A DNA stretch of 64,000 nucleotides, from the NCBI GenBank assembly GCA_040081075.1, contig JBEBHJ010000010.1, positions 1-64,000 on the forward strand, written 5' to 3'. Below, in pieces: positions 9,071-17,610 of the stretch (position 1 is the first letter of the stretch; each line of letters starts with the position of its first letter). A program made the translations under genes and the position numbers. Origin of the DNA: JANJUB01 sp040081075 (GTDB lineage: Bacteria > Armatimonadota > Fimbriimonadia > Fimbriimonadales > Fimbriimonadaceae). The notes under the pieces are model-generated. The model ran no database searches. It was not told the origin of the DNA and was given only the letters and a program-made list of their open reading frames with translations.

Positions 9071-11626
9071 CTAGAATGGGCTCGCATGGTTTGCAACGAC
9101 AAGCGCCAAGGCTTGCCAGTCTTGTTTCGCGCTCGAAAAGACGGGGGTGCCCAAGCGGGCTTTCTGAGCGCGTTGGTACAGCACAGGAGAGGGTTTAGGG
9201 ATCGCATCAAATGCAAAAACCGCTTCCTGAAGCGCCTCAAGATTAGCTGTTTTAGCATAGAGTTCCATGAGATTTACTAACGCTTCTGTTACGTGGTGGA
9301 TAAATCCGGCCGGGGCGGCGAAACGGACAATCTTCTTCAGACACTTGTCGGCTAGATCGAAACCACTTACACGCAGATAGACCTCAGCTAGACTTCTCAA
9401 GAAGTAGAATGCCGCCTCTGTGGCCTGTTCAAGATCGAAACCCTCTAAGACCTTTTGACAAAACCTTAACGAGTCGGCAGGCTCGTTGACCTCAGCCGAG
9501 AAAACGGCCTGAAACATCCAGCCTGCGACGAGGATCTCATGGTCTTCGATCAAACCTTCCAACTTCAGGTACAGATCCAGGAACGACTTCGCCCTATTGA
9601 GATTTCCCGTCTTGAGCAAGGTGTTTGCTATTTCGATAAGTGTTTCGGCTTGCGTGCTGAAGTTACCAGCGGTGGCACAGACTTGAACGCGTTTGTCCCA
9701 CAATTCAATCGCACGCTCGGTATCCCCAAGCCTCTTTGCACGCATACCCTGCAAGCCGAGAAGTTCGATCACGAGGTCATGCTCAGAAACGGTATCGGTA
9801 ACTTCAATGGTTGATCCAACAAGACGATCGAATTCAGCTCCGAGTCCATTTTCAAAAAAGGGTCTTGCCAAGAGCCCTGCCATTTGTTTTAAGGGTACGC
9901 GATCGGAGCTTTCAATGGCAGTTGAAATGGCCCTTCGTAAGTTTCCCCCCTCTAGGGCGATTAGGTCGGAGGCTTCGGCCCACTTGCGCGAATCGTGAAA
10001 CTGTCGAATTTGCTTTGCAACGGTTAGGTAATGTTTCGCATGGGCAAGCCGAACCGACTTAAGCGTGTCGGGTGGCACCGCTTCGGCTAGATATTCTCGA
10101 ACTGAGTCCAATGCCTTAAACCTTGTTCGATCACCCCGATAGTCGCTCGACAGGAGGGAGTGGTCTCGCAGTCTACTTATCGTATCGAACAGGTCAATCT
10201 CATTGGCTAAAACTGCGCTTGCGTCTGATAGGTAGAACCCGCCATCGAAGACGGACAACTCGCCAGCGACTCGCCTATCCTGCTCATCTAGTAGCGATAT
10301 TGATGTTTCGATGACTTGCCGAAGACCGCCATGCCGACCAGGGTCTAACTGAGCCTGCTTCACCGCTGAAAGCAAGCTCTTTTTAACTTGGGCTAAGACT
10401 TCTTCCAAGCTAAGGTGTCTGAGTCGACCGGCCGTGATAACAATGGCCAATGGAATGAACTCCAAAGAAGTTACCAACTCGCTTAAAATTTTGCGGTTCG
10501 CTCTCGTGATGGCGAAATCGGGGCGGACGTGAACCGCGGCTTCCGCGAAGAGGGCCATCGCATCAACAGTTGCTCCTCGCTTTTGGGAATTGGTTAGACC
10601 TCTAAGCTCGAACTCGTATTCCCACGGCAGGCCGAGGAGTACTCTGCTGGTGACCACGACTTGGAGGTTGGGGCATTTCTTTAGCAGTCCATCAAAGATG
10701 CCGGCGTGAAGCGCTACGCGTTCGAAGCAGTCGAAAACCATCAGGAACTTTGAGTTGCCTATGGCCTCGGCGAGTCCTCTTTCGGGGTCACTTGGGTCGA
10801 TTGGTTTCTGAATCGCTTGGTAGGCGTTTGCTACGATTTCTTCGCGGCTATTCGCCGTTTCACAATCTACCCACCAAACGCCCTCTGGAAACGCCTCTAC
10901 ATTGTCCCAAGCACAGACTCGGGCGATCGTGGTTTTGCCCATTCCCCCGAAGCCTCTAATTGTGATGAGGCGTTGCTTGCCTTCCTTCAGCGCCTTGTTG
11001 AGCGTTTCTCTTTCCTGGTGCCGACCAATAAAGGGTCGATCTACCAGGACCAGATTGTGGTTAGGCTTGTCAGACGTCGCCAAAAGGGCGGGGAATTCGC
11101 AAGGCAAGCCTTCTACATGAACTTGAAACACTTCTTCTGTGCGCCCGTGTCCCTCCAAGCTTACTTGCCCTAGATTTTTGAAAACGAAGTCTTTCGGCAA
11201 AATATCCGTTGCTAAGTTCAATGCGGTGTGCGAAACCAATACTTGCTGACCGTGGGCCATATTGGTGATCCGCGATACTCGATTGACGGCGGCCCCTAAA
11301 TAGTCGCCGTTAATGGGCTCGGCAAAGCCGGTGTGGACGCCGATTCTTGCCTTTATTGGAATGGCACCATCCCAGTTGCTTGAAATCAATTGCTGTTGGG
11401 CGTAAACAGCCGCGATTACTCCTTGGTGAGCAGACTCGAAGACAGCGGCTATTCCATCGCCGAGGCTCTTAAAAATCCGCCCGCCGTTTGCTTCAACGGC
11501 GGAGGTTAGAACTTCGTTGTGAAGGTCGATGGCCTTCTTCATTTGAACCGGGCTTGATTCCCAGTTTCGTGAGCTATTCTCAATGTCTGTGAACAGGAAT
11601 GTGTACGTTCCGGGCTCACCGCTCAT
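9071..11626 (-). CDS. Class III adenylate/guanylate cyclase fused to STAND (NB-ARC-like) ATPase and helical repeats
   Basis: Cytoplasmic signalling protein of 851 residues. The cyclase domain (about 5-175) keeps both metal aspartates (Asp14 in FTDIENS, Asp57 in LGDG), Lys53, Asp108 and the Asn115/Arg119 transition-state pair (AAVNRVSR), so it should be active. A P-loop ATPase follows with Walker A GFGGMGKTT at 225-233 and a hydrophobic-Asp Walker B (FLMVFDCFE) near 300. From about 560 to the end it is all-helical in TPR style. This is the architecture of many actinobacterial cyclase-STAND regulators, but the LuxR HTH they often carry is absent. There are only 26 bases between its start and the terminator of the upstream gene, so it may depend on readthrough. 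Confidence 0.85.
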   Translation of the reverse strand: MSGEPGTYTFLFTDIENSSRNWESSPVQMKKAIDLHNEVLTSAVEANGGRIFKSLGDGIAAVFESAHQGVIAAVYAQQQLISSNWDGAIPIKARIGVHTGFAEPINGDYLGAAVNRVSRITNMAHGQQVLVSHTALNLATDILPKDFVFKNLGQVSLEGHGRTEEVFQVHVEGLPCEFPALLATSDKPNHNLVLVDRPFIGRHQERETLNKALKEGKQRLITIRGFGGMGKTTIARVCAWDNVEAFPEGVWWVDCETANSREEIVANAYQAIQKPIDPSDPERGLAEAIGNSKFLMVFDCFERVALHAGIFDGLLKKCPNLQVVVTSRVLLGLPWEYEFELRGLTNSQKRGATVDAMALFAEAAVHVRPDFAITRANRKILSELVTSLEFIPLAIVITAGRLRHLSLEEVLAQVKKSLLSAVKQAQLDPGRHGGLRQVIETSISLLDEQDRRVAGELSVFDGGFYLSDASAVLANEIDLFDTISRLRDHSLLSSDYRGDRTRFKALDSVREYLAEAVPPDTLKSVRLAHAKHYLTVAKQIRQFHDSRKWAEASDLIALEGGNLRRAISTAIESSDRVPLKQMAGLLARPFFENGLGAEFDRLVGSTIEVTDTVSEHDLVIELLGLQGMRAKRLGDTERAIELWDKRVQVCATAGNFSTQAETLIEIANTLLKTGNLNRAKSFLDLYLKLEGLIEDHEILVAGWMFQAVFSAEVNEPADSLRFCQKVLEGFDLEQATEAAFYFLRSLAEVYLRVSGFDLADKCLKKIVRFAAPAGFIHHVTEALVNLMELYAKTANLEALQEAVFAFDAIPKPSPVLYQRAQKARLGTPVFSSAKQDWQALALVVANHASPF

Positions 11627-11652
11627 GCCCAGATTATGGTGGGTTCAAAACC

Positions 11653-11681
11653 AAAAAAGCTCCCCCGATCGCGGGGGGAGC
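11653..11681 (-). terminator. Intrinsic terminator of the 806-residue exported protein gene
   Basis: On the minus strand GCTCCCCC pairs with GGGGGAGC around a seven-base loop and is followed by six T residues (A tract 11653-11658 on the plus strand). It lies 13 bases beyond the stop codon. Confidence 0.88.
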
Positions 11682-11694
11682 GGTTGACGGGAGC

Positions 11695-14115
11695 TTACTG
11701 AAGTTGGGGAATTTCGACATCGCCGAAGAATCGCTTCGCTTGACAGCCTCCTTTGTTGTCGTAGTCAATGATGATGGTATCGCCGAGAGGGGCTTTTAGC
11801 CAGCTATCTCCACCCGCTTTGGGGAATCCGGCGAGACCATAGGCCAAGTTCGAACAGTAGTTACTGCCGATGGGCGGTAAGGTCGCACACTGGTTCAAAC
11901 CGGCTCCGGTGAACCACGTTCTCGCCCCATCAAATGGCCAATAGTCGTAGTCCAGGCCACCGTTCGAGTTGGTTGCTGTACTCCACGGATAGGATGATCC
12001 TCCGCCAAGATTGAAGTTCATAACTGGCGTCCAAATCCCATTGACGCAGCGATACTCGTATCCGCCCGAGAAGTGTGACCACATTCTGAACTGGTTGCCA
12101 TCAGCTTGGATGGTCATTTCCGCAACTCCCATCGTGCCGTCTGAGGCAAAGCTGATATCTGAAACCGGGTTCTGTTCGCTGCCATAGCTTGGTGGTTCGG
12201 AAACCACGAACAGGGGCGTTGCAGCGGTGAAGTTCCCGGTCGTGCCGAGGGGAACAGACCAGATCTCGTTGCTCAGGCTTGAATTCTGTTGATTGTAGTT
12301 CTCCGACCACTTCGCATAGTAGAGACGTCCGCAGTGATACTGAATGCCAAACACTCTGCGTCCCGGTGCGGGTGCCACGCCGTTTGGATTGACCATATTG
12401 GGGACTTCTCCACTCCAAGGCGAGAAGTACGTTCCCACTGGCCATGTTGCGATGGGCGGTTGCACTCCAACCGATGGATTGTATGCCTTCATTCGGTAAA
12501 TGAGGCCGTCTTCTAGGTTCGACACAAGCAACTGATCGTGGTCGTAATCGTAAGTGATATTGCCAAGCCCAGGCCTCGTGGTTTGATTGTTTGGCAAGTA
12601 CGCGAACGGATAGATGAGGCCTGTGTTTGCATCGATTCTAAGGACCGCACCGAAACGAGTGGCAATCGCGCCTTTCTCTGCTACTCGGCCATTAGGTGTT
12701 CCCGGCTGATCGTTGTAGTACATTCCGAAGTGACACACGTAGATGTTGCCGCGACTGTCGATTGTTTCGCCAAAAATCGTGCCGAGGTTTCGCTGAGTCC
12801 AAAGGTCAAAGCTAGCGGTTGGCGGCCCGTGATACATGGCGGACGAGCGATTCCACTGGTCACCAAGAATCGGCGGAGTGGTTTGGTAGTGATCAAGATC
12901 AAGGATCGCCAGAGCTGGATCATCAATGCTCGAAGGATTGGCGAGCGTGTTGTTCCCGCATGTGATCACGGCCACGCTGTCGCGAAAGGCAGCCCACCGA
13001 GGGTCCTCATAAGTTGGCTTGCGAGAGTGATCTTCACCGGGGCAACAAATTGCTACTCCGCATTGGGGCAATCTCAGAACGACCTTTTGAACACAGCATA
13101 GTTCGCTGTTGCGGTAGAGCAAGAGATCGATGAAGACTACCGATGACGCGGGAACTCCGTTTAGCGTGACGTTAAAGCAATAGCTACCAAGGTTGGGCAG
13201 GCTGATCCCCGTTACGGCACTAGGATTGACTGTTCCAATGAGCAGTCCACTCGCATCACGGATCCCACCAAAGTAAACCGCATTAGCGTTCTTCCCGGAC
13301 AGGTTCTGCAGGCAAAACTGCCATCCAAAGCTGCTCGCCGAACGGCAGGTGAGCTTCTGCTCGTAGATCCGGAAGCACGACATTTCGGGCAGATTCACTT
13401 TGATCTTCGTTTCGCAACATTGGTTCATTTCCCGTCCCCAGACCACCACGGGAATGCCAAGGGCTTGACCAAATGAAACGTTGCAAATCGCCAAATGCAG
13501 GGTCGTAGTGGCCCCTGGAGCCAAGGGCGATCCGAGGGATACGTGGTTGATCGAACTCGGATTATTCAGCGGATAGACCTGGGTGGGGCCGGTTGGATTG
13601 AATGAAATCTCCCAAATTGGATAGTTGGTTAGATTCTTAAATGTTAAGTCCCACGTGAAGCACCCCGGAGTTGCCGTGGGCTGAATAACAGAGCCGAGCT
13701 TGGGAATACCAATGCACTTCTTGTGAAATCCTATTTTGAAAAATGTTGTAGCGTTTCCAGGAGCCTTCACGAAGTATCCCTTGCCATTGGCGGGACACGT
13801 CATTTCGGCGAGCGGAGTAGGTGAGGTCAAAAAATAAGAGCCGGACGGAACATCACGGAACGTAAATAAGCCTTCTGCATTCGTGGCTACAATGTCTTCG
13901 GGCGCACCTTGAAGGTGAACTTGTTGATTTGGAATAACCGGTTCGCTTCGGTCCCACGCGCCGTTTCCGTTTGCGTCATCAAAGACGACGCCTCTGATCT
14001 GATGGCTCCCCTGGGCACCAGCGATGGCGACGATTGCACCAACGAGCCCGATGAACAGAGGACGCAATCCCAGCCGGGGCGGCTGCTTGAATCGTGATCT
14101 AATGTTGAATTTCAT
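11695..14115 (-). CDS. Large exported protein with SdrD-B-like domain and propeller-like C-terminal half
   Basis: Secreted protein of 806 residues. It has a long N-terminal signal region (hydrophobic stretch about 20-35, then AGAQGS), then an SdrD-B/Cna-B-type domain at about 40-95 (GVVFDDANGNGAWD, an EF-like calcium loop, and GLFTFRDVPSGSY). A Cys-rich middle part and a C-terminal half follow with repeated short Gly/Asn/Asp segments that read like a beta propeller (RGNIYVCHFG, DGLIYRMK, CGRLYYAKW). ATG 14115 has GGAG six bases upstream. A consensus CRP-type palindrome with a well-spaced -10 TAAGAT lies upstream and an intrinsic terminator downstream, so it is its own transcription unit. Function is unknown; surface adhesion or matrix role is only a guess. 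Confidence 0.75.
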   Translation of the reverse strand: MKFNIRSRFKQPPRLGLRPLFIGLVGAIVAIAGAQGSHQIRGVVFDDANGNGAWDRSEPVIPNQQVHLQGAPEDIVATNAEGLFTFRDVPSGSYFLTSPTPLAEMTCPANGKGYFVKAPGNATTFFKIGFHKKCIGIPKLGSVIQPTATPGCFTWDLTFKNLTNYPIWEISFNPTGPTQVYPLNNPSSINHVSLGSPLAPGATTTLHLAICNVSFGQALGIPVVVWGREMNQCCETKIKVNLPEMSCFRIYEQKLTCRSASSFGWQFCLQNLSGKNANAVYFGGIRDASGLLIGTVNPSAVTGISLPNLGSYCFNVTLNGVPASSVVFIDLLLYRNSELCCVQKVVLRLPQCGVAICCPGEDHSRKPTYEDPRWAAFRDSVAVITCGNNTLANPSSIDDPALAILDLDHYQTTPPILGDQWNRSSAMYHGPPTASFDLWTQRNLGTIFGETIDSRGNIYVCHFGMYYNDQPGTPNGRVAEKGAIATRFGAVLRIDANTGLIYPFAYLPNNQTTRPGLGNITYDYDHDQLLVSNLEDGLIYRMKAYNPSVGVQPPIATWPVGTYFSPWSGEVPNMVNPNGVAPAPGRRVFGIQYHCGRLYYAKWSENYNQQNSSLSNEIWSVPLGTTGNFTAATPLFVVSEPPSYGSEQNPVSDISFASDGTMGVAEMTIQADGNQFRMWSHFSGGYEYRCVNGIWTPVMNFNLGGGSSYPWSTATNSNGGLDYDYWPFDGARTWFTGAGLNQCATLPPIGSNYCSNLAYGLAGFPKAGGDSWLKAPLGDTIIIDYDNKGGCQAKRFFGDVEIPQLQ

Positions 14116-14173
14116 TGTTTCTCCTATCAGCTAAGCTGACAGAGTCATCTTATGTATTGGCGGCGGTGAGTAG

Positions 14174-14189
14174 TGTGATGCAACTCACA
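14174..14189. promoter_or_regulatory. Consensus CRP-type operator of the 14115 gene
   Basis: TGTGATGCAACTCACA is a perfect TGTGA-N6-TCACA. On the minus strand a -10 TAAGAT occupies 14152-14147, which places the operator centre exactly at -41.5, the class II position. The last five bases of the site overlap the end of the upstream cyclase gene. Confidence 0.85.
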
Positions 14190-16014
14190 AAAGCTCAAAA
14201 AGGTGCATGGGCTGGTCCATTCCTTTAAGTTCAAATTCACCCAGGGACCGACTTTCAAAGTGACCCGAGATTGCGATGGCTGTAGCTTGGTCGAGGACGG
14301 TTTGGTTGGGTCCGCTGACGCCCTGAATTCTTGAAGCCAAGTTCGCAATATCGCCAATGACCGAAAAGTCGTGGCGCCGCGTGGTTCCAACATGACCCAC
14401 AACCACCACACCCGTGGCAATGCCAATTCCAAACGGAAATCCAGAGTCGACCGTTCTAAGCGCGCGGGCCGCTCGAGCAGCCCGTATGGGTGCATCGGCC
14501 TGTTCCCGCGGAGCTCCAAACACGCAGAGGACACCATCTCCCATGAACTTGTCTATCGTTGCGTCTTCTTCCTCTAAGATCGGCATAATTTTCTCGAAGT
14601 GTTGGTTCAGAGCGAGAAGAACTTCCGCTGGTGGAGCCTTATGGGCATAGGCAGTAAAACCGCGAATATCAATGAACATGATCGTGGCTCGGCATCTTAG
14701 AGCGCTCATGTCCTCGTTCGATGCGAGAATCAGCTCAAACACGCGCGGCGAAACATACCTGGACCAACGCTCGCGTAGCCTCGAACGGTCCATCCAAGCT
14801 CCGCTGATGGCGAATAGGGAAGCTGAAACCGTTGCTGAGGCAATGGGCAGAATGTAACCCAAGGTTGCCATCGCGACATATGAGAAAGTGAGCATGAGGG
14901 CACCAAGGCAAACAATTGAGAGTAAGCCCCGCCAGTTCATGAATCGCCGCCCGATTGCCATCATCGCCGTGGAGAGAATCGCGGCACAAAGGGTGACCAA
15001 CAACGGTGGCAGGGGGACAAGCCAGCGGCCTTGGAGCGCACAGTTCAAAAACTGAGCTTGAGCGATCACTCCGGGAACGCGCCTTGAGTAGGCACCGCCG
15101 ATCAATTCAACTCGCTTGGCCGTTGATCCAAGGACGTAACTGTCACCAAGTTCCTTTGTGATTTGTTGACCCGTGATCCCAAGAAACACAATTTTGTTTT
15201 TAAAAACGCCCTTCGGAAAGTTTCCGCTGGCAAGGTTAGCTAAGTCGCATACTATCGGAAATGAACCGGCTCCACCGGCAAAGTCGGGATAGGTTGACAT
15301 TGCGATGCTCTTATCGACGGGATCTATGATCGCGGGCGACGAGAGTGGAATTTGGATGCTACCGACGCCAATCTTCCCTGGAGATGCAACTACCGGACGC
15401 TTTTCTAACAAGCTAAGGGCTTGTAAGGGAAGGCTGTAAATTGGCTCCCCAAAAAGCGACCCGTTGGGGATAAACCTCCGTATCACCGCATCATCGTCGG
15501 GGGAAACTTCAACTAACCCGATCGATCCAGGCAGGTCGTCTATCCCGTTGACCGACGGGACAATCAGAGACTTACGGGAGGCTCGATCAGAGGGGTCTCG
15601 GTCGAATCTTGCCGCAAGAACTACATTCTGTTGCTCCGAAAGGAGACGTTGAAGACTCGCGTCATGGGAAGGGGTGGTTTTGCCTTCAAAGAGAACGTCT
15701 AAGACAATCAGGCGAGCTCCTTCGCTTACAAGATTCTTGATGGCATCGTGAAAGAGCGCCCGTGATGCAGGCCATGGCCCGAGAGCTCTTTCGGTTGCCG
15801 AGTCGAACCCGACGATTACAATACGTGGGTCTGCTGGTCTCGGACCTCGGATAGCAAACTCTGCATCTAACAGCGATCTTTCAAGAGAGTTGGTCGCCTC
15901 CAAAGGCTCAGGACAAGAAGCTGACGGCCAGGCCGTCCACGCGACCGAACTGGTTACGACAAGCCCCGTTATCGCAAAAGCGTGGCGCCTCCATGGTTGC
16001 TGAACCGAGTCCAT
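14185..16014 (-). CDS. CHASE2-sensor class III adenylate cyclase
   Basis: Membrane receptor that makes cyclic AMP. From ATG 16014 it is 609 residues: a first membrane segment near 12-30, a CHASE2 extracytoplasmic sensor at about 45-310, three membrane segments at roughly 318-395, and a cyclase domain from about 443. All catalytic positions are present: metal aspartates 449 (FIDIRGFT) and 493 (GDG), the adenine-selecting Lys489 and Asp555 pair, and Asn558/Arg562 (NLASR). Lys plus Asp predicts ATP rather than GTP. The start is chosen because TAATG overlaps the stop of the FecR-domain gene, a coupled arrangement; an in-frame start at 16074 is possible. FecR-CHASE2 cyclase pairs are a recurring association. 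Confidence 0.9.
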   Translation of the reverse strand: MDSVQQPWRRHAFAITGLVVTSSVAWTAWPSASCPEPLEATNSLERSLLDAEFAIRGPRPADPRIVIVGFDSATERALGPWPASRALFHDAIKNLVSEGARLIVLDVLFEGKTTPSHDASLQRLLSEQQNVVLAARFDRDPSDRASRKSLIVPSVNGIDDLPGSIGLVEVSPDDDAVIRRFIPNGSLFGEPIYSLPLQALSLLEKRPVVASPGKIGVGSIQIPLSSPAIIDPVDKSIAMSTYPDFAGGAGSFPIVCDLANLASGNFPKGVFKNKIVFLGITGQQITKELGDSYVLGSTAKRVELIGGAYSRRVPGVIAQAQFLNCALQGRWLVPLPPLLVTLCAAILSTAMMAIGRRFMNWRGLLSIVCLGALMLTFSYVAMATLGYILPIASATVSASLFAISGAWMDRSRLRERWSRYVSPRVFELILASNEDMSALRCRATIMFIDIRGFTAYAHKAPPAEVLLALNQHFEKIMPILEEEDATIDKFMGDGVLCVFGAPREQADAPIRAARAARALRTVDSGFPFGIGIATGVVVVGHVGTTRRHDFSVIGDIANLASRIQGVSGPNQTVLDQATAIAISGHFESRSLGEFELKGMDQPMHLFELL

Positions 16015-17549
16015 TAGAACTTCAAGGAAACGCCAAGGCCGCAGTGGCTCCGCCCCCGAACCTGCATTCCCCATTGGAGCGAAAGGTTCATCTTGTCCGT
16101 TATCGGCAGGGAAGCATAGAGCGTCCAGCCCGACCCATATCGGCTCGCGTACTGATACTCAATCAAGCCCGTTATCCCCCAGCGCTCATAAAGATGCGGA
16201 AATTCGAGGCCAAGCGTGACTGCCTTGCCCCCATCGGACCCCAAAAATTGGCCCATGCCATAAAACTGAATATTGTTGTCCAGGAGCGAAACAACGCTGC
16301 TCAAGGCAAGGCTGTTTGACTGATTTCTCGTGCCGACTAGGCCGGTTACGCCGATGACAGCGTTACCGAGGTAAACATCGGCCGTTGCGGTCAATCCCGA
16401 TTGTGTGGATTGCCGAATAGGATCGACGTCGTGGGCATAGGCGAATTCCGCTTGCATAGGACCCTTCTGAACCTGAATGCTAACACCGCTGACGCCGCCG
16501 CTCCAGAGGCCTTGATTGAATAGATCGAGGGGAGGTCGGGTGCCTCCGAGGCGAAAGCGTCCGGCTCGGATTATCAGCTCCTGATTGACGGCACGTTCGG
16601 CAAAGAGAATTGAGTCTAAGCAGTGGAACCAGTCAGCCTTGGTGAGGGAGCTACCCGCAATAGCTTCACCAGTCACGATTGTGTTTCTACGCGCAAACTC
16701 ATAGCTCAGGCGCGTGTTGAAAAGGGAAGGGTGTCCCAACTCAAGTCCAGAGTCAAGCGATGCAACCCCAGTTGGCGTCCCCTGATCTGCGAGGATCATT
16801 AGTCCAGCAAGCACGAGCGGCAAAGTTGCCTTTTCTGTTTCGGAACGAAATCGAGCCTGAATCGCGGTGCCCCTCGTGTAGTTTTCGCCCCCAGCGGCGA
16901 TAAAAGATGAGAGATCAGACCGACGAGTTCTTTCCAAGCGTTCACTTGAAGTTAGATTTTCTCTGCCCAAGACATTTTCCTCATGCCACCGTTTGGTCGG
17001 GCCGCCGTGGCTGCGCGGAAGTTGCCACGGGGCAAGTGGCACAACTTTCCACTGGTCATTTTCGAAGTGCAACATGTTGCCGGGAGTAACTGACCAACGG
17101 CCCACTTCGTTGCTCCCCTCGACGATCCCGGAATAGACTCGAAGTTCACCCTGTTCGTTTATCTCAAACTCAGTGCCCCTAACGGCCGCGGTCAAAACCG
17201 GGGTTTCAACTTCAACGCGAACGCCAGGTTTAACTTTGACCCATATGGCACCCGCACCTAACTTAAGCTTTCTTAGGGCCTCAGAGCTGTGCAAAATCAA
17301 CTCCGTCCGTTGAGATACCCTGAGCTCAAATCCATCGACAAACAGGATTGCAGCCGAAGATTGCTTCAGCGTACGGATGGATTGCGAGTCGAAGACTGAC
17401 TGATTTAGCCTCGCTTGACCAAAGGCGTCACCACCGATCTTGCTGATCAAGACTCTCTCTTTGATAGAGCGGAATAGGCCGAGTTTCTGAGCCTGAATTT
17501 GCGAAACAGGCACAAAAACCACGATCATTAAGAGAAGGAGTTTCCTCAT
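16014..17549 (-). CDS. FecR-domain exported protein, upstream partner of the CHASE2 cyclase
   Basis: Exported or envelope protein of 511 residues. The signal peptide covers about 1-20 (ends SQIQAQ). A FecR domain at roughly 55-135 ends in the hallmark TPVLTAAVRGTEFEI. The C-terminal 250 residues alternate polar and hydrophobic residues with many aromatic ends (GLEFPHLYERWGITGLIEYQYA is part of such a pattern), resembling an outer-membrane beta barrel. The last residue is Phe, as in many outer-membrane proteins. It is translationally coupled to the cyclase by TAATG. It has a CRP-type site 35 bases upstream and almost no Shine-Dalgarno; a -10 TATGAT at 17561-17556 would start transcription at the ATG itself. 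Confidence 0.82.
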   Translation of the reverse strand: MRKLLLLMIVVFVPVSQIQAQKLGLFRSIKERVLISKIGGDAFGQARLNQSVFDSQSIRTLKQSSAAILFVDGFELRVSQRTELILHSSEALRKLKLGAGAIWVKVKPGVRVEVETPVLTAAVRGTEFEINEQGELRVYSGIVEGSNEVGRWSVTPGNMLHFENDQWKVVPLAPWQLPRSHGGPTKRWHEENVLGRENLTSSERLERTRRSDLSSFIAAGGENYTRGTAIQARFRSETEKATLPLVLAGLMILADQGTPTGVASLDSGLELGHPSLFNTRLSYEFARRNTIVTGEAIAGSSLTKADWFHCLDSILFAERAVNQELIIRAGRFRLGGTRPPLDLFNQGLWSGGVSGVSIQVQKGPMQAEFAYAHDVDPIRQSTQSGLTATADVYLGNAVIGVTGLVGTRNQSNSLALSSVVSLLDNNIQFYGMGQFLGSDGGKAVTLGLEFPHLYERWGITGLIEYQYASRYGSGWTLYASLPITDKMNLSLQWGMQVRGRSHCGLGVSLKF

Positions 17550-17583
17550 CCTTAGATCATAGATTTGGCGGTTAGGACAATTT

Positions 17584-17599
17584 TGTGATTTAGCTCACG
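17584..17599. promoter_or_regulatory. CRP-type operator of the FecR-cyclase operon
   Basis: TGTGATTTAGCTCACG matches TGTGA-N6-TCACA at nine of ten positions. It lies between the FecR start and the end of purN-plsC, with a TATGAT -10 (17561-17556) downstream on the minus strand, putting the site at about -42. The cyclase operon therefore appears to be controlled by the product of its own signal. Confidence 0.75.
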
Positions 17600-17610
17600 A
17601 ATCGCAATTT

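Noticed and set aside
12886..12905. AGTGATCAAGATCAAG, similar to a CRP or FNR site
   Set aside because: It lies inside a coding region far from any start and the second half-site is poor.
12538..13101. 187-codon open frame on the plus strand
   Set aside because: It lies entirely antisense to the exported 806-residue protein, shows no domain, no ribosome site and a composition typical of a shadow frame.
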